DNA of 64,000 nucleotides from Corynebacterium halotolerans YIM 70093 = DSM 44683 (GCF_000341345.1 NC_020302.1:600075-664074), one strand, 5' to 3'. Shown: positions 41,030 through 50,480, numbered from the stretch's first letter. The notes: generated from the sequence alone by a model not told the origin. Made by a program: numbers and translations.

Positions 41030-42265
41030 ATGAGCACCTCCTCCACGCCACAGGCGTACGCGCCGGATCGTCCGGGGCCGGGGCCGTACCCGAGGTACGT
41101 CCGTCCCCGTTCCCGCCGGGTGGTGGCGGGTGTGGCCTCCGGGCTGGCCTCCCACCTGGGCGTCGACGTGTTCGTGGTGCGTCTGGTCTTCGTCGTGGCC
41201 GCCTTCCTCTCCGGGCTGGGGATCTGGGCGTACGCGGGGTTGTGGATGTTCTCCAAGACCTCCGCCGAGGTCCCGCCCCCACCGGAGCGCAACCGGATCG
41301 CCCGGTCGCTGTACGTCCTGCTGGTCCTCGTCGGCGTCATTGGTTCGGGACTGACGGTCTCCCTGATCAGCGGGCTGTCCGGGGCGGTGCTGCTGCCGTT
41401 GCTCATCGTCGGCGTGGGCGCGTTCCTGGCCTGGCAGTCCTATGACCGGGGTACCAGCAGCGTCGGCAATATCGTCGCCCTGGCCGGGGGAGCGGTGCTG
41501 GTGATCTCCGGCATCTTCGTCACCGTGGTGTTCTGGGACACCTCCGGCGGGTTCATGGGGGCGCTGCTCGCCGTGCTGCTCACCCTGGCCGGGGTGGCCG
41601 TGCTGGTGGTCCCGCTCGGGGTGCGCCTGTGGGAGACGGTCGCCGAGGAACGGGCGGCCAAGGCGGCGGCCGACGAGCGCGCCGAGATCGCCTCCCGACT
41701 GCACGACTCGGTGCTGCAGACCCTGGCACTGATCCAGAAGCGCGCCGGGGACCCGGCCGAGGTGGCCCGCCTGGCCCGCGGACAGGAGCGCGAACTGCGC
41801 CAGTGGCTCTTCGACGCCGAGGAGAAGACCTCGCAGTCCGTCTTCGCCGCCGTGGAGACCGCCTGCGGGGAGGTCGAGGATCTCTTCGGCCTGCGCATCG
41901 CCCCCGTGACCGTGGGGGCCGACACCGTGCTGACGGAGGAGAGCAAGGCCGCGGTGCTCGCCGCCCGTGAGGCGATGGTCAATGCCGCGAAGCACGCGGG
42001 CGTCGAGACGCTCGACGTCTACGCCGAACTGCTCGGCGGCGAGCTGTCCATCTTCGTCCGTGACCGCGGCCCCGGCTTCGACCCGGAGCAGATCCCCGCC
42101 GACCGCCACGGCATCCGCGACTCCATCCGCGGGCGCATGGAACGCGCCGGCGGCGGTGCGCGCATCAGAACCGCTCCGGGGGAGGGCACGGAGATCACCG
42201 TCACCGTGCCGGTGGCCCCCGCCGAACCCGCGACCCCCGGGGAGGACTCCACCCCGGTATCCTGA
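41030..42265 (+). CDS. PspC-fused histidine kinase (NarL/LiaS type)
   Basis: The 411 residues begin with a PspC domain (about 25-85), followed by several membrane helices (to about 200), a HisKA_3 dimerisation helix with phospho-acceptor His225 in RLHDSVLQTL and an ATPase domain (about 310-390: AAREAMVNAAKHA and DRGPGFD). CACAAT lies seven bases before ATG 41030, so the mRNA is probably leaderless. The response regulator gene follows after 5 bases. Confidence 0.88.
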   Translation: MSTSSTPQAYAPDRPGPGPYPRYVRPRSRRVVAGVASGLASHLGVDVFVVRLVFVVAAFLSGLGIWAYAGLWMFSKTSAEVPPPPERNRIARSLYVLLVLVGVIGSGLTVSLISGLSGAVLLPLLIVGVGAFLAWQSYDRGTSSVGNIVALAGGAVLVISGIFVTVVFWDTSGGFMGALLAVLLTLAGVAVLVVPLGVRLWETVAEERAAKAAADERAEIASRLHDSVLQTLALIQKRAGDPAEVARLARGQERELRQWLFDAEEKTSQSVFAAVETACGEVEDLFGLRIAPVTVGADTVLTEESKAAVLAAREAMVNAAKHAGVETLDVYAELLGGELSIFVRDRGPGFDPEQIPADRHGIRDSIRGRMERAGGGARIRTAPGEGTEITVTVPVAPAEPATPGEDSTPVS

Positions 42266-42270
42266 ACCAC

Positions 42271-42921
42271 ATGGTGAAGGTGTTCCTGGTCGACGATCAT
42301 TCCGTGTTCCGTTCCGGCGTGCGCGCCGAGCTGGCGGAGGCGGTCGAGATCGTCGGCGACGCCGGGACGGTCCACGAGGCGGTCGCGGGCATCGACGCCA
42401 CGGAACCCGACGTCGTCCTGCTCGACGTCCACATGCCCGACGGCGGTGGAGTGGCCGTCCTCCGCGGCGTGAGCGTGGGCACCACCTTCCTGGCGCTGAG
42501 CGTCTCGGACGCGGCGGAGGACGTGATCTCCGTGATCCGCGCCGGCGCCCGCGGCTACGTCACCAAGAACATCTCCGGTACCGAGCTCGCGCAGGCCATC
42601 GGGCGCGTGCACTCCGGCGACGCCTACTTCTCCCCGCGCCTGGCCGGCTTCGTTCTCGACGCCTTCGCCGGCGGGGACGTGGCCGAGGATCCGGCGGGGG
42701 AGCCGCAGAAGATCGACGACCCGGTCGTCGACGCCCTGACGCGCCGGGAGCTGGAGGTGCTGCGGCTACTGGCCCGCGGCTACACCTACAGGGAGATCGG
42801 GCAGGAGCTGTTCATCTCCGTCAAGACCGTGGAGACCCACGCCTCGAACATCCTGCGCAAGACCCAGCAGTCCAACCGCCACGCCCTGACCCGCTGGGCG
42901 CACTCCCGCGACCTGGATTAG
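42271..42921 (+). CDS. Response regulator, NarL/LuxR family
   Basis: This is the partner of the preceding kinase. The 216 residues have a receiver domain (1-120) with phosphorylation site Asp52 and acidic pair Asp8-Asp9, then a LuxR helix-turn-helix (about 150-212) with TRRELEVLRLLARGYTYREI in its first helices. Targets likely include the divergent PspC gene; no operator was identified. Confidence 0.93.
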   Translation: MVKVFLVDDHSVFRSGVRAELAEAVEIVGDAGTVHEAVAGIDATEPDVVLLDVHMPDGGGVAVLRGVSVGTTFLALSVSDAAEDVISVIRAGARGYVTKNISGTELAQAIGRVHSGDAYFSPRLAGFVLDAFAGGDVAEDPAGEPQKIDDPVVDALTRRELEVLRLLARGYTYREIGQELFISVKTVETHASNILRKTQQSNRHALTRWAHSRDLD

Positions 42922-42932
42922 GAGGGGAGAGC

Positions 42933-43133
42933 ATGGGCGAGTACCGCTTCGAGACCGGCCGCGTGCTCGTCGCAGCCGTCATCTTCACCGCCATCGTGGC
43001 CTGGCAGGCCGACCTGCACTGGGGCTGGTGGCTGCCCGCGCTGCTGTTGTTCACCGTCGTGTTCGCAGGGTTCCACGCCTTCTACAACTGGGCGAACTCG
43101 AGGATCCGGGAGGCCACCCACCCGCCGGAGTGA
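42933..43133 (+). CDS. Small two-helix membrane protein
   Basis: The 66-residue protein has two membrane helices (about 10-25 and 31-49). ATG 42933 follows GGAGGGGAG, 11 bases after the response regulator stop, so it belongs to the kinase operon. The function is unknown. Confidence 0.7.
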   Translation: MGEYRFETGRVLVAAVIFTAIVAWQADLHWGWWLPALLLFTVVFAGFHAFYNWANSRIREATHPPE

Positions 43134-43210
43134 GCGTGGGCGGGCCGGGGGAACTGCCCCGCCATCCCAAAACCGCCCGGAAACGCCCGGAATTGCCCAT
43201 ACTGTGGGCA

Positions 43211-43259
43211 GGAGCTTTCCGTACTTTCGGAGCTTTCGGAGCTTTCGGTGCTTTCCGTG
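43211..43259 (+). repeat. 9-bp tandem repeats upstream of the flavoprotein gene
   Basis: About five copies of a 9-bp unit close to AGCTTTCGG run in tandem and end 15 bases before the start of the next gene. Three central copies are nearly identical and the outer two vary. The array overlaps the leader or promoter region. Confidence 0.75.
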
Positions 43260-43273
43260 GCAGAGGAGGGGCA

Positions 43274-44500
43274 ATGAGCAGTAACGTGATCGTCATCGGC
43301 GCCGGGATGGTCGGCCTGGCCACCGCCTGGCATCTGCAGGAGCGCGGCCACGAGGTCACCGTCCTCGACCGCGAGGGGGTGGCGGCGGGCTCCTCGTGGG
43401 GGAATGCGGGTTGGCTCGCGCCGGCGAAGGCCATTCCGTTGTCCGATCCGAGTTTGTGGGCCTACGGCCCGAAGGCGTTGTTCGACCCGGATGCGGCGCT
43501 GTCCATGCCCTTCCGTTTCGACCCCAAACTGTGGCTGTTCCTGGCGCGGTTCATGGCGCAGGCCACGCAGCGCGCGTGGGACACCACGATGGCCTCGCTC
43601 ACGCCGATCGACCGGGCGGCGCTCGCGGCCTTCGACGAGCTCGAACTCGGGGGAGTGGAGGCGGTGACCCGCAAGGGTCCGTTCGTGATCGGCTTCGAGG
43701 AGGAGTCGCAGTCGAAGGGCTTCCAGCGCGAGATCGCCGGGGCGGTCCGGCACGGGCAGGAGGCGCCGATGGAACGCCTCGACAACCCGCAGGAGCTCGC
43801 GCCGATGCTCTCCGACGCGGTGAAGGTGGCCTTCCGGCTCGAGGGACAGCGGTTCATCGAGCCCGGCCCCTACGTCGAAGCGCTCGGACGGGCCGTCGAG
43901 CAGCGGGGCGGGGTCATCCGCACGGATGCGGAGGTCACCCACGTGGCCCGGGGAGACCGGCCGGCCGTGATCCTGACCGACGGCGAACGGCTCGAGGCGG
44001 ACAGGATCGTGATCGCGACGGGGGCGTGGCTGTCACGGCTGGCACGCGAATTCGGGGTGCGCACCCTCGTGCAGGCCGGCCGCGGCTACTCCTTCACCGT
44101 CGAGACCGACCAACCCGCCGAGCACCCGCTCTACCTGCCGTACCACCGCATGGCGTGCACCCCCTACCAGGGCCGGTTCCGCATCGCCGGCACCATGGAG
44201 TTCCGCGGTCCCGATGAGCCGCTCCACCCGCGCCGCATCGAGTCGATCGTGAACCACTCGCGCCGGCTCATGCGCGGCGTTGACCTGGACAATCGGCGGG
44301 ACGAGTGGGTCGGTTCACGCCCGGTCACCCCCGACGGCATGCCGCTGGTCGGCCGGACCCGCGCGGAGAACATCTACGTCGCCGGCGGCCACGGGATGTG
44401 GGGCGTGGTGCTGGGACCTGCGACGGGCAAGTACCTGGCGCAGCTGATCGACACCGGCGAGACCCATCCCACGATCGCCCCCTTCGACCCGCTGCGGTGA
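43274..44500 (+). CDS. FAD-dependent oxidoreductase (D-amino-acid dehydrogenase-like)
   Basis: The 408-residue flavoprotein begins with the FAD loop VIGAGMVGLATAWHL near 7-21 and contains SSWGNAGWLAPAKA near 39-52, typical of DadA-like proteins. The C-terminal GGHGMWGVVLGPATG near 375-389 closes the FAD site. The likely reaction is oxidation of a D-amino acid or another N-substituted acid; the substrate is not shown by sequence. GAGGAGGGG precedes ATG 43274. Confidence 0.85.
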   Translation: MSSNVIVIGAGMVGLATAWHLQERGHEVTVLDREGVAAGSSWGNAGWLAPAKAIPLSDPSLWAYGPKALFDPDAALSMPFRFDPKLWLFLARFMAQATQRAWDTTMASLTPIDRAALAAFDELELGGVEAVTRKGPFVIGFEEESQSKGFQREIAGAVRHGQEAPMERLDNPQELAPMLSDAVKVAFRLEGQRFIEPGPYVEALGRAVEQRGGVIRTDAEVTHVARGDRPAVILTDGERLEADRIVIATGAWLSRLAREFGVRTLVQAGRGYSFTVETDQPAEHPLYLPYHRMACTPYQGRFRIAGTMEFRGPDEPLHPRRIESIVNHSRRLMRGVDLDNRRDEWVGSRPVTPDGMPLVGRTRAENIYVAGGHGMWGVVLGPATGKYLAQLIDTGETHPTIAPFDPLR

Positions 44501-44529
44501 GCGCCCCCGCACCCCCGCGGTGGAGAGGG

Positions 44530-44943
44530 TCAGGCGAATGCCAGTGCGCGGGAGCCGTCGACGTGCGGGAAAACCCAGTACATCCAGGCGAACACGGCCA
44601 GCCACACCAGGAATGTCCCCCACAGCGGCATCGGGGCGAAGACCGGCACGATCATCAGCGCCAGCCACACCAGGAACAGCGGGATCACCTGGGCCAGGCG
44701 GGGCTTCTGCGTCAGGTTGCGCTTGTCCAGGTACTCCTTCATCTCCCGCCGGTAGGGGTGGCCGAACATCAGCAGCAGGCCCGCCGCGATCGCCGCCACC
44801 ATCACGCCCACCTGAATCCCGCGGGACAGATCCGTCGACAGGACCGCCACGCCCGCGCCGAGGAGCAGCGAGGTACCCAGACGGACGACCGGCGGGGTGG
44901 GGATGGGGGTGATGTGCGAGCGCATGTTGGAGTAGGCGTTCAT
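44530..44943 (-). CDS. Membrane protein with about four helices, unknown function
   Basis: The 137 residues have hydrophobic segments near 21-37, 46-60, 86-104 and 108-124 and a basic loop RREMKEYLDKRNL. ATG 44943 is chosen; TAGCGT lies eight bases upstream. The frame stays open to about 45195 on the upstream side without a convincing start. The family is not recognised. Confidence 0.7.
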   Translation of the reverse strand: MNAYSNMRSHITPIPTPPVVRLGTSLLLGAGVAVLSTDLSRGIQVGVMVAAIAAGLLLMFGHPYRREMKEYLDKRNLTQKPRLAQVIPLFLVWLALMIVPVFAPMPLWGTFLVWLAVFAWMYWVFPHVDGSRALAFA

Positions 44944-45348
44944 GCCGGTCAACGCTACCAGTTGACCACGTCGGGCACGGGGGTGCACACCTGGCCCGTG
45001 AGGGGAGCATAGGTTCACAAATCGGGGGAGCTGGTGGGCCTCTCCCGGGCCGGACTCGGCGGCGAAGACCCGGTGCCCGCCCGGGTGGAGCCGGAGGACG
45101 CGAAGTGTCGACCAGTGCCTTTCCCCGTGGGAGGCTGGCCCGTCGGTGACGCGTACCGACGCCCGCGTGACCACCTGCCGCGGCGTCGGCATCACCGTGC
45201 GGGTGGTCGCCTGGGCCAGCCCCCGGCCGGTGGGTACGGGCTGGCGGGTCGGGAGACGCAGAAAGTCGCCCGCCTGCAGGTGGTGGGGCAGGCGGACGAC
45301 GAGCGACCTACGGATGGTGGTGGGCGGCGGCGGTCATGCCGCGGGGAA
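44944..45348. other. 405-bp interval with no convincing gene
   Basis: I see no RNA gene, repeat or strong hairpin here. On the minus strand an open frame continues upstream of the membrane protein into this interval, but its composition is unlike the membrane protein and it has no ribosome-binding site. It may hold the promoter of the membrane protein gene and a decayed gene. Confidence 0.4.
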
Positions 45349-46026
45349 TCATCCCTGGAGGATGTCGATGACCACCCGCTGCGGGTTCTCCAGCACCTGC
45401 ACGGAGTAGGGCAGGCGGTCGCTGAGTCCCACGACGAACTGGGAGCGTCCCTCGAAGGTGCCGGAGCTGATGACCTCGGTGACGTTGCCGGCGCCCGGGA
45501 CGGTGCCGATGCCCGGATCCTCCATGCCCAGCTGGAAGGGGTAGGTCATTCCGTCGAGGTTGACGTTGAGGGCGACCGCGCCCTGGTAGGGGATGGGGTG
45601 GCCGGAGCCCTGCTGGGTGGGCTGTTCGGTGTAGTCGATGAACCACCCCGGGGTGCCCTCGCCTGTCAGGTCGAAGACGATGCGGTCGAAGCCCTCGTGG
45701 CTGCCGACGCGGACGTCGGTGACCAGCAGCTGCGAGGGCGCCTCGGGGCGCAGGGTCTTCATCGAGCTGTCGGCGTTGCCGAGCGGGGTCACGCCGGCGT
45801 CAGCGGAGGTCGCTGAGATGTCGCTGCCGCCGGTGACGGTGGCGGACTGGGTCTCGCGCTCCGTCTCGGTGGTGGTCGTGGTCTCGGCGGAGGTGGTCCC
45901 GGCGTCGGATGCGCCCTCGGTGCCGCCGGTGCCGCAGGCGGCGAGCCCGAGGGCGCCGACGGCCATTACCGCCACAGTGGTGACGGCAGCGCGTCGCCGG
46001 TGGGAAATTCGCAGGTGCTCGGTCAT
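45349..46026 (-). CDS. Lipoprotein with one AMIN-like domain
   Basis: The 225 residues start with a basic region, a signal helix and the lipobox LAAC near 28-31. A Thr/Ser-rich linker follows to about 85, then one AMIN-like beta domain (about 95-225) with DVRVGSHEGFDRIVFDL and the end QRVVIDI. ATG 46026 is chosen because the signal peptide starts there. Related AMIN domains bind cell-wall polymers or target proteins to the envelope. It is a paralogue of the next gene. Confidence 0.85.
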   Translation of the reverse strand: MTEHLRISHRRRAAVTTVAVMAVGALGLAACGTGGTEGASDAGTTSAETTTTTETERETQSATVTGGSDISATSADAGVTPLGNADSSMKTLRPEAPSQLLVTDVRVGSHEGFDRIVFDLTGEGTPGWFIDYTEQPTQQGSGHPIPYQGAVALNVNLDGMTYPFQLGMEDPGIGTVPGAGNVTEVISSGTFEGRSQFVVGLSDRLPYSVQVLENPQRVVIDILQG

Positions 46027-46139
46027 GGTTTCACCGTATAACGAGGTGTGAACGGGGGCGAAGCCAACAAGGGGGTCGGCGGGTGATCGTGAACGAATCG
46101 TTGTAAAGCCACCCCGGAAAGACGTGGCCCCGGACTCAG

Positions 46140-47222
46140 TCAACCGTGGAGGATGTCGATGACCAGGCGCCGTGGTTCCTCGAGCACCTGGACGGAGTAG
46201 GGCAGGCGGTCGCTCAGGCCGATGATGAGCTGGGAACGGCTCTCGTAGTGGGTGGTGCTGATGATCTCGGTGATGTTGCCGGTGCCGGGGATGGTACCGG
46301 TCCGCGGATCCTCAAGTCCCAGCTCGGGAGGATAGGTCACGCCCGCCAGAGTGACGTCGAGGGCGACCGCTCCCCGGTAGTCGACGGGCAGGCCGGAAAC
46401 CTGGTGGGTGGGGTGGGTGGTGTAGTAGATGTCCCAGCCGGGCGTGCCCTCGCCCGTCAGGTCGAGGACCAGCCGGTCGAACCGACCGTGGCTGGCCATC
46501 CTCACATCGGTGACCATCAGCTCGGACAGGGTCGCGGGATGAAAGGACTTCGGGGCGGTATCCGGTTCGCCGAGCGGGGTCACACCGGAGCCGTGGAGGA
46601 CGTCGATGACCACCCGTTGCGGATCCTCGAGTATCTGGACGGAATAGGGCAGACGGTCGCTGAGTCCCACGACGAACTGGGAGCGCCCCTCGAAGAGACT
46701 GGCGCTGATGACCTCGGTGATGTTGCCCGTGCCGGGCACGGTACCGATCTCCGGGACCTCGATTCCCAGCTCGGAGGGGTAGGCCATTCCGGTGAGGTTG
46801 ACCTCGAGGGCGGTCACGCCCTCATAGGGGATGGGGTGGCCGGAGCCCTGCTGGATGGGGTGTTCGGTGTAATCGATGCGCCAGCCGGGGGATCCCTCCC
46901 CGGCCAGGTCGAAGACGAGACGGTCGAAGCCGTGGTGACTGCCCAGGCGGACGTCCGTGACCGCCAGGCGCGCCGGGACCGAGGGGTCGCGGGTCTTCAG
47001 GGCGGTGTCCGGCGTCCCGAGTGGGGGAATCCCGGTTCCGACGTTCGCGACCGCGTCGTCGACTGCGGTGGTGGTGGTCTCCTGCGGGGGCGGATCGAGG
47101 CCATCTCCCGCGGGATCCTGGGGAGAGGCGCCGGTACCGCAGGCGGCCAGGGTGAGGGCGCCGGCGAACACCAGGGCCGCTGCGGAAAAGGGACGGGATG
47201 GAAGGCAAGTGATCTGTGTCAT
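46140..47222 (-). CDS. Lipoprotein with two tandem AMIN-like domains
   Basis: The 360 residues have a signal peptide with lipobox LAAC near 26-29 and two consecutive AMIN-like domains (about 82-210 and 228-360). Each has the motif VTDVR-(x)4-H-(x)2-FDRLV and ends in VVIDVLHG or LVIDILHG. The first repeat is closer to the single domain of the neighbouring gene than to the second repeat. The gene precedes its one-domain paralogue in the same direction. Function in the envelope is inferred. Confidence 0.85.
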   Translation of the reverse strand: MTQITCLPSRPFSAAALVFAGALTLAACGTGASPQDPAGDGLDPPPQETTTTAVDDAVANVGTGIPPLGTPDTALKTRDPSVPARLAVTDVRLGSHHGFDRLVFDLAGEGSPGWRIDYTEHPIQQGSGHPIPYEGVTALEVNLTGMAYPSELGIEVPEIGTVPGTGNITEVISASLFEGRSQFVVGLSDRLPYSVQILEDPQRVVIDVLHGSGVTPLGEPDTAPKSFHPATLSELMVTDVRMASHGRFDRLVLDLTGEGTPGWDIYYTTHPTHQVSGLPVDYRGAVALDVTLAGVTYPPELGLEDPRTGTIPGTGNITEIISTTHYESRSQLIIGLSDRLPYSVQVLEEPRRLVIDILHG

Positions 47223-47356
47223 AAATTCACTCTATAACCGCGTTCCACCTCAGCATATGGGCCGCGGAAAGCTGATGCCGAATCGTAGTGGTGCGCGCCG
47301 GACCCGCTCCTCGGGGTCTGGGCCCCGGCGGGCGCACGGGACATTAGGCTGGGGTC

Positions 47357-48295
47357 ATGTCTACCTTCGACCCGGCCACCGATTCAGCTACTGACCAGGT
47401 CACTGGACCGCCTGCCGCGCCCGATCCGGTGCGCTGCTCCGATGTCCAGGTTGAGCCGCTGCCGGGCTCGGCGAAGACCGAGCGGGTGTACGTCATCTTC
47501 GAGTGGCCGCACGGCTGGAGCCGCGACGTCCTCGACGGCGACACCTTCGGTGAGGAGCTGACCGACCGGTTGCGGAAGAAGCTCAAGAAGGCAGCGGGTC
47601 TGCAGCTCATCCGACAGCCCGGCCGGGAGGGCCGGCGGATCGACCGTCACCACCTCTTCCTGGTCTTCGCCGACCAGGCGCGTGCCGAGATGCTCACCGT
47701 CGACGGACCCGAGGACATTCTGGATCTGGATCTGTCCGGACCAGGCCGCAACGGGGCGGAGGAATATGTCGGCCCTCTCGTGCTGGTGTGCACCCACGGC
47801 AAGCGGGACGTGTGCTGCGCGCTCAAGGGCCGCCCCCTGGCCACCGATCTGGCGGATCGGTTCCCCGGCACCACCGTGTGGGAGACCTCGCACACCAAGG
47901 GGCACCGCTTCGCACCCTCACTGTTGCTCATGCCCTGGGGTTACAGCTTCGGACGGCTGAACGGGGAGGTGGCGGCCGCCCTCGTGGAGTCCGCCCTGCA
48001 GGGAGAGTACTTCTATCCCGGCAACCGCGGCCGTGGGCTCTACGGCCCGCGCGGTCAGGTCGCTGAGCTCGCCGTGGCCCGGGAGCTGCTGGGGGCGGGG
48101 GAGGGGCTGCGCTTCGGGGAGCTGGACGTCTCCGACGTCGACGGCGAGGCGCCCGTCGTCACGCATGTCGACGGCCGCTCGTGGGCGGTGGAGCTGGAGC
48201 AGCAGGAGGTCACGGGTATCGTCTCCTCCTGCGGTGACAGGCCCAAGGGGGGCAGCGTCTGGGTGGCGCGGGCCGTCGCGGAGATTCAGGCCTGA
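47357..48295 (+). CDS. Sucrase/ferredoxin-like family protein
   Basis: The 312 residues show VCTHGKRDVCCA near 143-154 and ETSHTKGHRFAPSLLL near 176-191, the signature of the sucrase/ferredoxin-like family with a thioredoxin-like fold. Its cysteines and histidines may bind a 2Fe-2S cluster. TAGGCT lies six bases before the ATG. The cellular role is not established. Confidence 0.85.
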   Translation: MSTFDPATDSATDQVTGPPAAPDPVRCSDVQVEPLPGSAKTERVYVIFEWPHGWSRDVLDGDTFGEELTDRLRKKLKKAAGLQLIRQPGREGRRIDRHHLFLVFADQARAEMLTVDGPEDILDLDLSGPGRNGAEEYVGPLVLVCTHGKRDVCCALKGRPLATDLADRFPGTTVWETSHTKGHRFAPSLLLMPWGYSFGRLNGEVAAALVESALQGEYFYPGNRGRGLYGPRGQVAELAVARELLGAGEGLRFGELDVSDVDGEAPVVTHVDGRSWAVELEQQEVTGIVSSCGDRPKGGSVWVARAVAEIQA

Positions 48296-48310
48296 GTCGG
48301 CCGGGCGCGC

Positions 48311-48703
48311 TCAGGCGCCGTCGAGCCGGTCGAGCAGGGTGAGGAACTCCTCGGCGTAGGAGACCTGCCGACGCAGCTTCGCCAGCCGTTCGCGGGTCTC
48401 CTCCCGGAAGTGGGTGACGGTTTCCGCTGCCTCGGTGGCCTGCGGGGATGGGTTTCCGGCCCCCGGCAACGCGTCGGCGGCGGCCAGGAACGTCCCCATC
48501 TCCTCGAGGGTGAATCCGAGCGGTTTCATGCGGCGGATGAGCAGGATCCGCTCGACGTCCGCCTCGCTGTAGAGGCGGAACCCGCCCGGGGTGTGACCGG
48601 AGGGCGCCACCAGGCCGAGTTCGTCGTAGTGCCGCAGCGTGCGGATCGACAACCCCGTCCGTTCGGCGACGTCGCCGATCTTCATACCCTCCGGATCTGT
48701 CAC
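48311..48703 (-). CDS. MerR-family transcriptional regulator
   Basis: The 130 residues have the winged helix IGDVAERTGLSIRTLRHYDELGL near 9-31, given here across its recognition helix, and a C-terminal coiled coil that forms the dimer. No cysteines suited to metal binding are visible in the short C-terminus. GTG 48703 follows AAGGAG with good spacing; ATG 48685 is an alternative. It is divergent from the SulP gene, with a palindrome between them. Confidence 0.88.
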   Translation of the reverse strand: MTDPEGMKIGDVAERTGLSIRTLRHYDELGLVAPSGHTPGGFRLYSEADVERILLIRRMKPLGFTLEEMGTFLAAADALPGAGNPSPQATEAAETVTHFREETRERLAKLRRQVSYAEEFLTLLDRLDGA

Positions 48704-48755
48704 GGGCACTCCTTCCGACGGGCGCCTGACTCTGCCCGTCAAGTTGAACAATCAC

Positions 48756-48778
48756 AACCCTACCGTTACGGTAGGTTT
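48756..48778. promoter_or_regulatory. Palindromic MerR-type operator overlapping a promoter
   Basis: CCTACCGTTACGGTAGG at 48759-48775 is a perfect palindrome, extended by two more pairs after one mismatch. On the plus strand TTGAAC (48744-48749) and TACGGT (48767-48772) are 17 bases apart, so the site covers a promoter pointing to the SulP gene. Confidence 0.65.
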
Positions 48779-48874
48779 TCGTTTCCGGTCCACCGACGAC
48801 GGTTGATCCTAATTCCCATTTACCTTTTTGAACCGCGCGGGTACGCGCCCGCCCGAACATCCCCAGGAGTGCCT

Positions 48875-50422
48875 GTGAGCCAGTCCACCGCAGATACTGC
48901 GGCGATGAAGTCACGGGAGGACGGCACCGACGCCCCCACCGGCGTCATCGCCTCCTTCCGCTACGCCTTCTCGTCCCCCACCCGCTTCCGCAAGGAGGTG
49001 CTCGCCGGCCTCGCCGTCGCGCTCGCCCTGATTCCGGAGGCGATCTCGTTTTCCATCCTCGCCGGCGTGGACCCGCGCGTCGGCCTGTACTCCTCGGTCG
49101 TCATGGCGATCGCCATCGCCTTCACCGGCGGGCGTCCCGCCATGATCACCGCCGCCACCGGTGCGATCGCCCTCGTTGTCGCACCGCTGGCCCTCGAGTA
49201 CGGTCTCGACTACCTCATCGCCGCCGTCATCCTGGGTGGCGTGTTCCAGGTCGTGCTGGGACTGCTCGGCGCGGCCAGGCTGCAGCGCTTCGTCCCGCGC
49301 TCGGTGATGGTCGGCTTCGTCAACGCCCTGGGCATCATGATCTTCCTGGCGCAGATCCCGCACCTGATCGACGTGCCGTGGCTGGTGTACCCACTGGTCG
49401 CCGTCGGCCTGCTGATCATGATCTTCTGGCCGAAGTTGACCTCCGTCATCCCGGCGCCGCTGGTGACCATCCTGGTGCTCACCCCGGTCGTGGTGCTGGC
49501 CGCCTGGAATGTGCCCAACGTCGCCGACATGGGCGAGCTGCCGGAATCCCTGCCGGAGCTGTTTATCCCGGATGTTCCGCTGACGCTGGAGACGCTGCAG
49601 ATCATCGCCCCCTACGCCCTGGGCGTGGCCGTCGTCGGCCTGATGGAGTCGCTGATGACCGCCAAGTTGGTCGACGACATCACCGACGTCCACTCGGACA
49701 AGACCCGCGAGAGCTGGGGCCAGGGTATCGCCAACATCGCCTCCGGCTTCTTCGGGGGCATGGGCGGCTGCGCCATGATCGGCCAGACCATGATCAACGT
49801 CCGCCAGTCCGGGGCGCGCACCCGCCTGTCCACCCTGCTCGCCGGTGTGTTCCTGCTCATCCTCATGATCGCCCTGGGCGACATCGTCGGCCTGATCCCG
49901 ATGGCCGCGCTCGTGGCCATCATGATCATGGTCTCCGTGGGCACCATCGACTGGCACTCGGTCCGCCCGCGCACCCTGAAGCTGATGCCGCTGTCCGAGA
50001 CCATCGTCATGCTGGTCACTGTTGTCGCCACCCTGGCCACCGAGAACCTGGCCATCGGCGTCGCGCTGGGTGTGCTGACGGCCATGGTCATGTTCGCCCG
50101 CCGGGTCGCGCACATCGTCTCCATCGAGAAGGTCGACGAGCTGGTCACCGACGACGGGCAGGTCGACACCCGCACCTACCGCGTCCACGGCCAGCTGTTC
50201 TGGGCCTCCTCCAACGACCTGGTCTACCGCTTCGACTACAACGACACGGCGGAGCACATTGTCATCGACCTGACTGCCGCCGAGGTGTGGGACGCCTCCA
50301 CCGTGGCCACGCTGGACGCGATCACGCAGAAGTACCACGAGAAGGGTAAGACCGTCTCCATCACCGGCCTCGACGGGGCCAGCCAGGAACGGCTCGACCG
50401 GCTCTCCGGGAAGCTGGGATGA
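48875..50422 (+). CDS. SulP-family anion transporter with STAS domain
   Basis: The 515-residue protein has a membrane part of about 11-14 helices (about 35-400) and a C-terminal STAS domain (about 420-515). [22 protein letters not shown] in the first helices (shown here in part as the SulP signature) marks the family, which moves sulfate, bicarbonate or other anions. GTG 48875 has AGGAG upstream. The divergent MerR regulator and the palindrome suggest inducible expression. The anion is unknown. Confidence 0.9.
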   Translation: MSQSTADTAAMKSREDGTDAPTGVIASFRYAFSSPTRFRKEVLAGLAVALALIPEAISFSILAGVDPRVGLYSSVVMAIAIAFTGGRPAMITAATGAIALVVAPLALEYGLDYLIAAVILGGVFQVVLGLLGAARLQRFVPRSVMVGFVNALGIMIFLAQIPHLIDVPWLVYPLVAVGLLIMIFWPKLTSVIPAPLVTILVLTPVVVLAAWNVPNVADMGELPESLPELFIPDVPLTLETLQIIAPYALGVAVVGLMESLMTAKLVDDITDVHSDKTRESWGQGIANIASGFFGGMGGCAMIGQTMINVRQSGARTRLSTLLAGVFLLILMIALGDIVGLIPMAALVAIMIMVSVGTIDWHSVRPRTLKLMPLSETIVMLVTVVATLATENLAIGVALGVLTAMVMFARRVAHIVSIEKVDELVTDDGQVDTRTYRVHGQLFWASSNDLVYRFDYNDTAEHIVIDLTAAEVWDASTVATLDAITQKYHEKGKTVSITGLDGASQERLDRLSGKLG

Positions 50423-50449
50423 CCGGCGTTTTCTGAGTAGGTGGTCGGG

Positions 50450-50480
50450 GACCCGGGAAGACGAGGCGTCTTCCCGGGTC
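50450..50480 (+). terminator. Terminator of the SulP gene
   Basis: A perfect 13-bp stem (GACCCGGGAAGAC with complement) has the loop GAGGC. It is very like the groEL1 hairpin at 30906-30945. Confidence 0.75.

Noticed and set aside
45034..45348. Plus-strand gene before the AMIN lipoprotein
   Set aside because: The frame continues as antisense into the lipoprotein gene, lacks a ribosome-binding site and shows no protein-like pattern.
48410..48874. Longer N-terminal extension of the SulP protein
   Set aside because: It runs antisense through the MerR gene and the operator; GTG 48875 has a good ribosome-binding site.
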